Shown here: piece after piece, positions 34,738-36,788 of the stretch | How positions within the stretch are numbered: position 1 is the first letter of the stretch | How the letters are laid out: the number at the start of each line of letters is the position of its first letter | Source: Candidatus Delongbacteria bacterium | Lineage (GTDB): Bacteria > JAGOEH01 | Direction: 5' to 3' | Assembly (NCBI GenBank): GCA_017997825.1 | Contig: JAGOEH010000009.1 | Location: forward strand, 1 to 36,788 | DNA: 36,788 nucleotides | Notes under the pieces: generated by a model | What the model was told of the DNA's origin: nothing | Seen by the model: only the letters and a program-made list of their open reading frames with translations | The model's database searches: none | Program-made: the position numbers and the translations under genes

Positions 34738-34766
34738 AATATCACGATTGAAATCCTTAAAGTCAA
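34738..34766 (-). promoter_or_regulatory. promoter before the dehydrogenase remnant and TonB receptor
   Basis: On the minus strand, TTGACT (34761-34766), a 17-base spacer and GATATT (34738-34743). It would start RNA near 34731. Only the remnant and the TonB receptor gene lie downstream. Confidence 0.5.
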
Positions 34767-34801
34767 TAAAAATCATTCTAATAGCTAAATAAATCTAAAA
34801 T

Positions 34802-34830
34802 TTGACAATTGATCGATTTTTCGCTATTAT
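34802..34830 (+). promoter_or_regulatory. promoter of the PQQ-type propeller protein gene
   Basis: TTGACA (34802-34807), a 17-base spacer and TATTAT (34825-34830). The start near 34837 leaves a ~127-base leader without other recognisable features. It is divergent from the promoter at 34738-34766. Confidence 0.8.
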
Positions 34831-34963
34831 ATAATTCAAACAGAATTTCAATACCGGCACCCCACAATACCCGTTCAAACCACCTGCGACATAGGGACCA
34901 TAAGGTCATTGGATTGATGATCTTTTTTTCAATAATCACACTATTACCCGATGGGAGGCTTTT

Positions 34964-36382
34964 ATGTTTCAGCGATTTTGCTTGGTAATGTGGCTGATGA
35001 TGAGCCTATTCTCCATAATCCGGGGAAAGGACAACTATGACTGGCCGATGGCCAACGCCAACCGCTCTCGGAATTCCTGGATCAGCCATGAGCAGATACT
35101 GGCTCCGCCTTACCAGGCCGTCGATACCTTACCGCTATCTGACGATTTGGCTTATTATGACGGATTCCTCTACGTCAGCGATGATAACCACGACAACATC
35201 AATCAGTTTCATGCCATTGATCCCAACTCGGGTCAGATTCGATGGAGTTATCCGATCCCTAATTCCACGGGTGCAGTGGCATTTATCCCGGCTACGGTCG
35301 ATACATTTGTGGTCTGCGGTGGCCAGAAGGGTAACGGATTACATGTGCTGCATAATCAGACCGGACAGCTGTTATGGATGAAACCGATTGGAGGTCTTTA
35401 CGGCCGGCATCCGGTCATCGATGATCATTTTATCTATATCGTTGGAGACAGCCTGTACTGTCTGGATATTCGAGACGGTGAAACCTTATGGAGTTACCCG
35501 GCCGCTAATCAAACCACTCCGGTTTTGGATGATACCATGCTCTATATCACTCAAACGACCAAACTAACCTGTTTGAATAAACGATCCGGCCAACAGCAAT
35601 GGCAGGTCCAGAACAAAGGAAAGTATCTCCTGATCGTCGATGAAAACCATCTGTATAGTGAGAATGACTCCTCGATCGTGGCCAGGGATAAACATGACGG
35701 AAATATCAGGTGGAGCTTTCCAATCAGCTACAAACAACTGGCAGCTACCGGGGGCAACATGGGAGCCGCCAACGATCAATACCTGTTTTTCAGTATCTAT
35801 CTCAATGCGGATTCCCTATCGACTCTGTATGCACTGGACAAACAAACCGGCCAAGAAAAATGGCACTATACCTTTCCCAAATACGGCGCAAACGCCCCTA
35901 TCATTGCTAATGATATCGTTTATATCTATTCCGGATCAAAAGAATACCGTATTTACGCATTTGATATTCACAACGGAAATATCCTGTGGAAATCAGCCGT
36001 CATTGCCGACGGATTACCGATCATTGCCGATCATCGCCTCTATATTCCCTCCTATAGTGGGATCATTATCTATCAGCATCAGTCCACCGGTCTGGATGAA
36101 GACCATCGGCGGCTGTCACTCCCTGATTTTAAACTGTCGGCCTTCCCGAATCCGTTCAACCGGCAGGCCATGATCACCTATCAGCTGCTGCAGGCCACTC
36201 AAGTCTCACTCTCGGTTTACAACCTTTCCGGACAGATCGTCAGTCAACTGGTCAACCAGACTCAGGGTCCCGGACAGTACCGAATCCCCTGGTCAACCGC
36301 GGAACACTCTTCCGGCACCTATTTTTTTCGCCTGATCACCCCGGAGGGAAGTCAAACCGGCTCACTGACCAAGCTTAAATAA
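34964..36382 (+). CDS. secreted PQQ-type beta-propeller protein with C-terminal sorting domain
   Basis: This 472-residue protein has a signal peptide (residues 1 to about 21, LVMWLMMSLFSIIRG). Seven to eight PQQ/BamB-like blades follow (about 45-385), each marked by a DxxxGxxxW strand: IDPNSGQIRWSY, HNQTGQLLWMK, IRDGETLWSY, NKRSGQQQWQV, DKHDGNIRWSF, DKQTGQEKWHY, IHNGNILWKS. The C-terminal ~75 residues are a type-A sorting domain (LSAFPNPFNRQAMITYQLL, LSVYNLSGQIVSQLV, SSGTYFFRLITPEG). That domain points to export through a type IX-like system, so it should be on the cell surface or released. The bacterial dehydrogenase PQQ-binding residues were not identified, so a scaffold or binding role is likelier than an enzyme. 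GGGAGG lies five bases before ATG and a promoter lies at 34802-34830. Confidence 0.88.
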   Translation: MFQRFCLVMWLMMSLFSIIRGKDNYDWPMANANRSRNSWISHEQILAPPYQAVDTLPLSDDLAYYDGFLYVSDDNHDNINQFHAIDPNSGQIRWSYPIPNSTGAVAFIPATVDTFVVCGGQKGNGLHVLHNQTGQLLWMKPIGGLYGRHPVIDDHFIYIVGDSLYCLDIRDGETLWSYPAANQTTPVLDDTMLYITQTTKLTCLNKRSGQQQWQVQNKGKYLLIVDENHLYSENDSSIVARDKHDGNIRWSFPISYKQLAATGGNMGAANDQYLFFSIYLNADSLSTLYALDKQTGQEKWHYTFPKYGANAPIIANDIVYIYSGSKEYRIYAFDIHNGNILWKSAVIADGLPIIADHRLYIPSYSGIIIYQHQSTGLDEDHRRLSLPDFKLSAFPNPFNRQAMITYQLLQATQVSLSVYNLSGQIVSQLVNQTQGPGQYRIPWSTAEHSSGTYFFRLITPEGSQTGSLTKLK

Positions 36383-36530
36383 TCCCGCATGATGAAAGCA
36401 AACCCGGAATCGCATGGATTGATGAAAGGCTATAGTCGGATCGATCCTGAATCATACCGTCCATGATACGAAATCTATGACAGAAACATGGCTCATGCCA
36501 CCCGGTTCTTATAAGGGTTCATTCTGCCAT

Positions 36531-36788
36531 TCATGATGGAACACCCGACGGCCGGCCCGGTTCGGGTATTCTGATGCGCAGGGCCACCAGCCAGGATAGA
36601 ACTGCCAGCCCGGTCGCCCCATAGAATACCGATTGATAGCCGAAATGGAACCAGGCCAGTCCCCCCAGCACTGGAATCGTCATCGATACGACATGATCCA
36701 TGGTAATCCCCAGCGCCAGGCTGGGTAGAATTTCACCGGGATGATCCGCAATTTTTTTCAGGTAGGTGGTACGGGCGATCCGCATGGC
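36531..36788 (-). CDS. MFS transporter, C-terminal fragment cut by window edge
   Basis: Eighty-five residues and a stop are visible; the frame is open to the right edge. The segment RTTYLKKIADHPGEI, then ITMDHVVSMTIPVLGGLAWFHF and a last hydrophobic stretch (VFYGATGLAVLSWLVAL), is typical of the last three transmembrane helices of a family of bacterial MFS proteins. The in-frame ATG near the edge is almost certainly internal. Nothing can be said on substrate. The 148 bases between it and the propeller gene hold no clear terminator. Confidence 0.75.
   Translation of the reverse strand, partial: AMRIARTTYLKKIADHPGEILPSLALGITMDHVVSMTIPVLGGLAWFHFGYQSVFYGATGLAVLSWLVALRIRIPEPGRPSGVPS

Noticed and set aside
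1-36788. CRISPR array, insertion sequence or prophage
   Set aside because: No regularly spaced direct repeats, transposase, integrase or phage structural gene was found on either strand.

Overview
The window looks like a chromosome segment from a Gram-negative bacterium of the Fibrobacterota-Chlorobiota-Bacteroidota (FCB) supergroup, more likely one of its less-studied lineages (Ignavibacteria, KSB1, Marinimicrobia or Delongbacteria-like) than Bacteroidota proper. Three TonB-dependent receptors (two with a carboxypeptidase-regulatory-like N-terminal domain), a lipoprotein N-acyltransferase and several lipoproteins show an outer membrane. Two secreted proteins end in a type-A sorting domain with the PNPFN signature. 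Many genes have AGGAG-type ribosome binding sites, and about ten intergenic sites fit TTGACA/TATAAT promoters, which is unlike the TTTG/TAnnTTTG promoters of Bacteroidota. The phylum is an inference. No phage, IS element or CRISPR array was seen.

Left part (1-19858, all minus strand). There are two related surface modules. The right-hand one starts at a promoter at 19831-19858 and runs TonB receptor, lamin-tail-like (DUF4876-like) lipoprotein, outer-membrane barrel (DUF6850-like), then a secreted caspase/gingipain-like peptidase fused to HEAT repeats. The left-hand one starts at a promoter at 11914-11942 and runs BNR-repeat secreted protein with sorting domain, hairpin, SUMF1-fold lipoprotein, TonB receptor, DUF4876-like lipoprotein, DUF6850-like barrel, then a secreted tricorn-type protease cut by the window edge. 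The receptor, lipoprotein and barrel are paralogous between modules, and each module ends in a different peptidase. This suggests a duplicated uptake or surface-processing system.

Middle (19859-25784). A gene-poor stretch of about 370 bases may hold a structured RNA. It is followed by a plus-strand glycerate kinase gene, then a minus-strand operon encoding an HPt phosphotransfer protein, a bifunctional homocysteine S-methyltransferase/methylenetetrahydrofolate reductase and apolipoprotein N-acyltransferase (Lnt). A tRNA-Arg(ACG) has its own promoter and a terminator probably shared with the convergent operon.

Right part (25785-36788). A tight three-gene minus-strand operon encodes a HATPase-GNAT fusion, an unusual RimK-like ATP-grasp/GH3 fusion and an MFS exporter. 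I regard this as the best candidate for an undescribed system: amide-bond synthesis with two different activation chemistries in one protein, followed by export. Next come a zinc alcohol dehydrogenase, a third TonB receptor (BtuB/CirA-like) and, upstream of it, a 55-codon remnant of a second alcohol dehydrogenase. A plus-strand PQQ-type beta-propeller protein with a sorting domain and the C-terminal end of an MFS transporter close the window.
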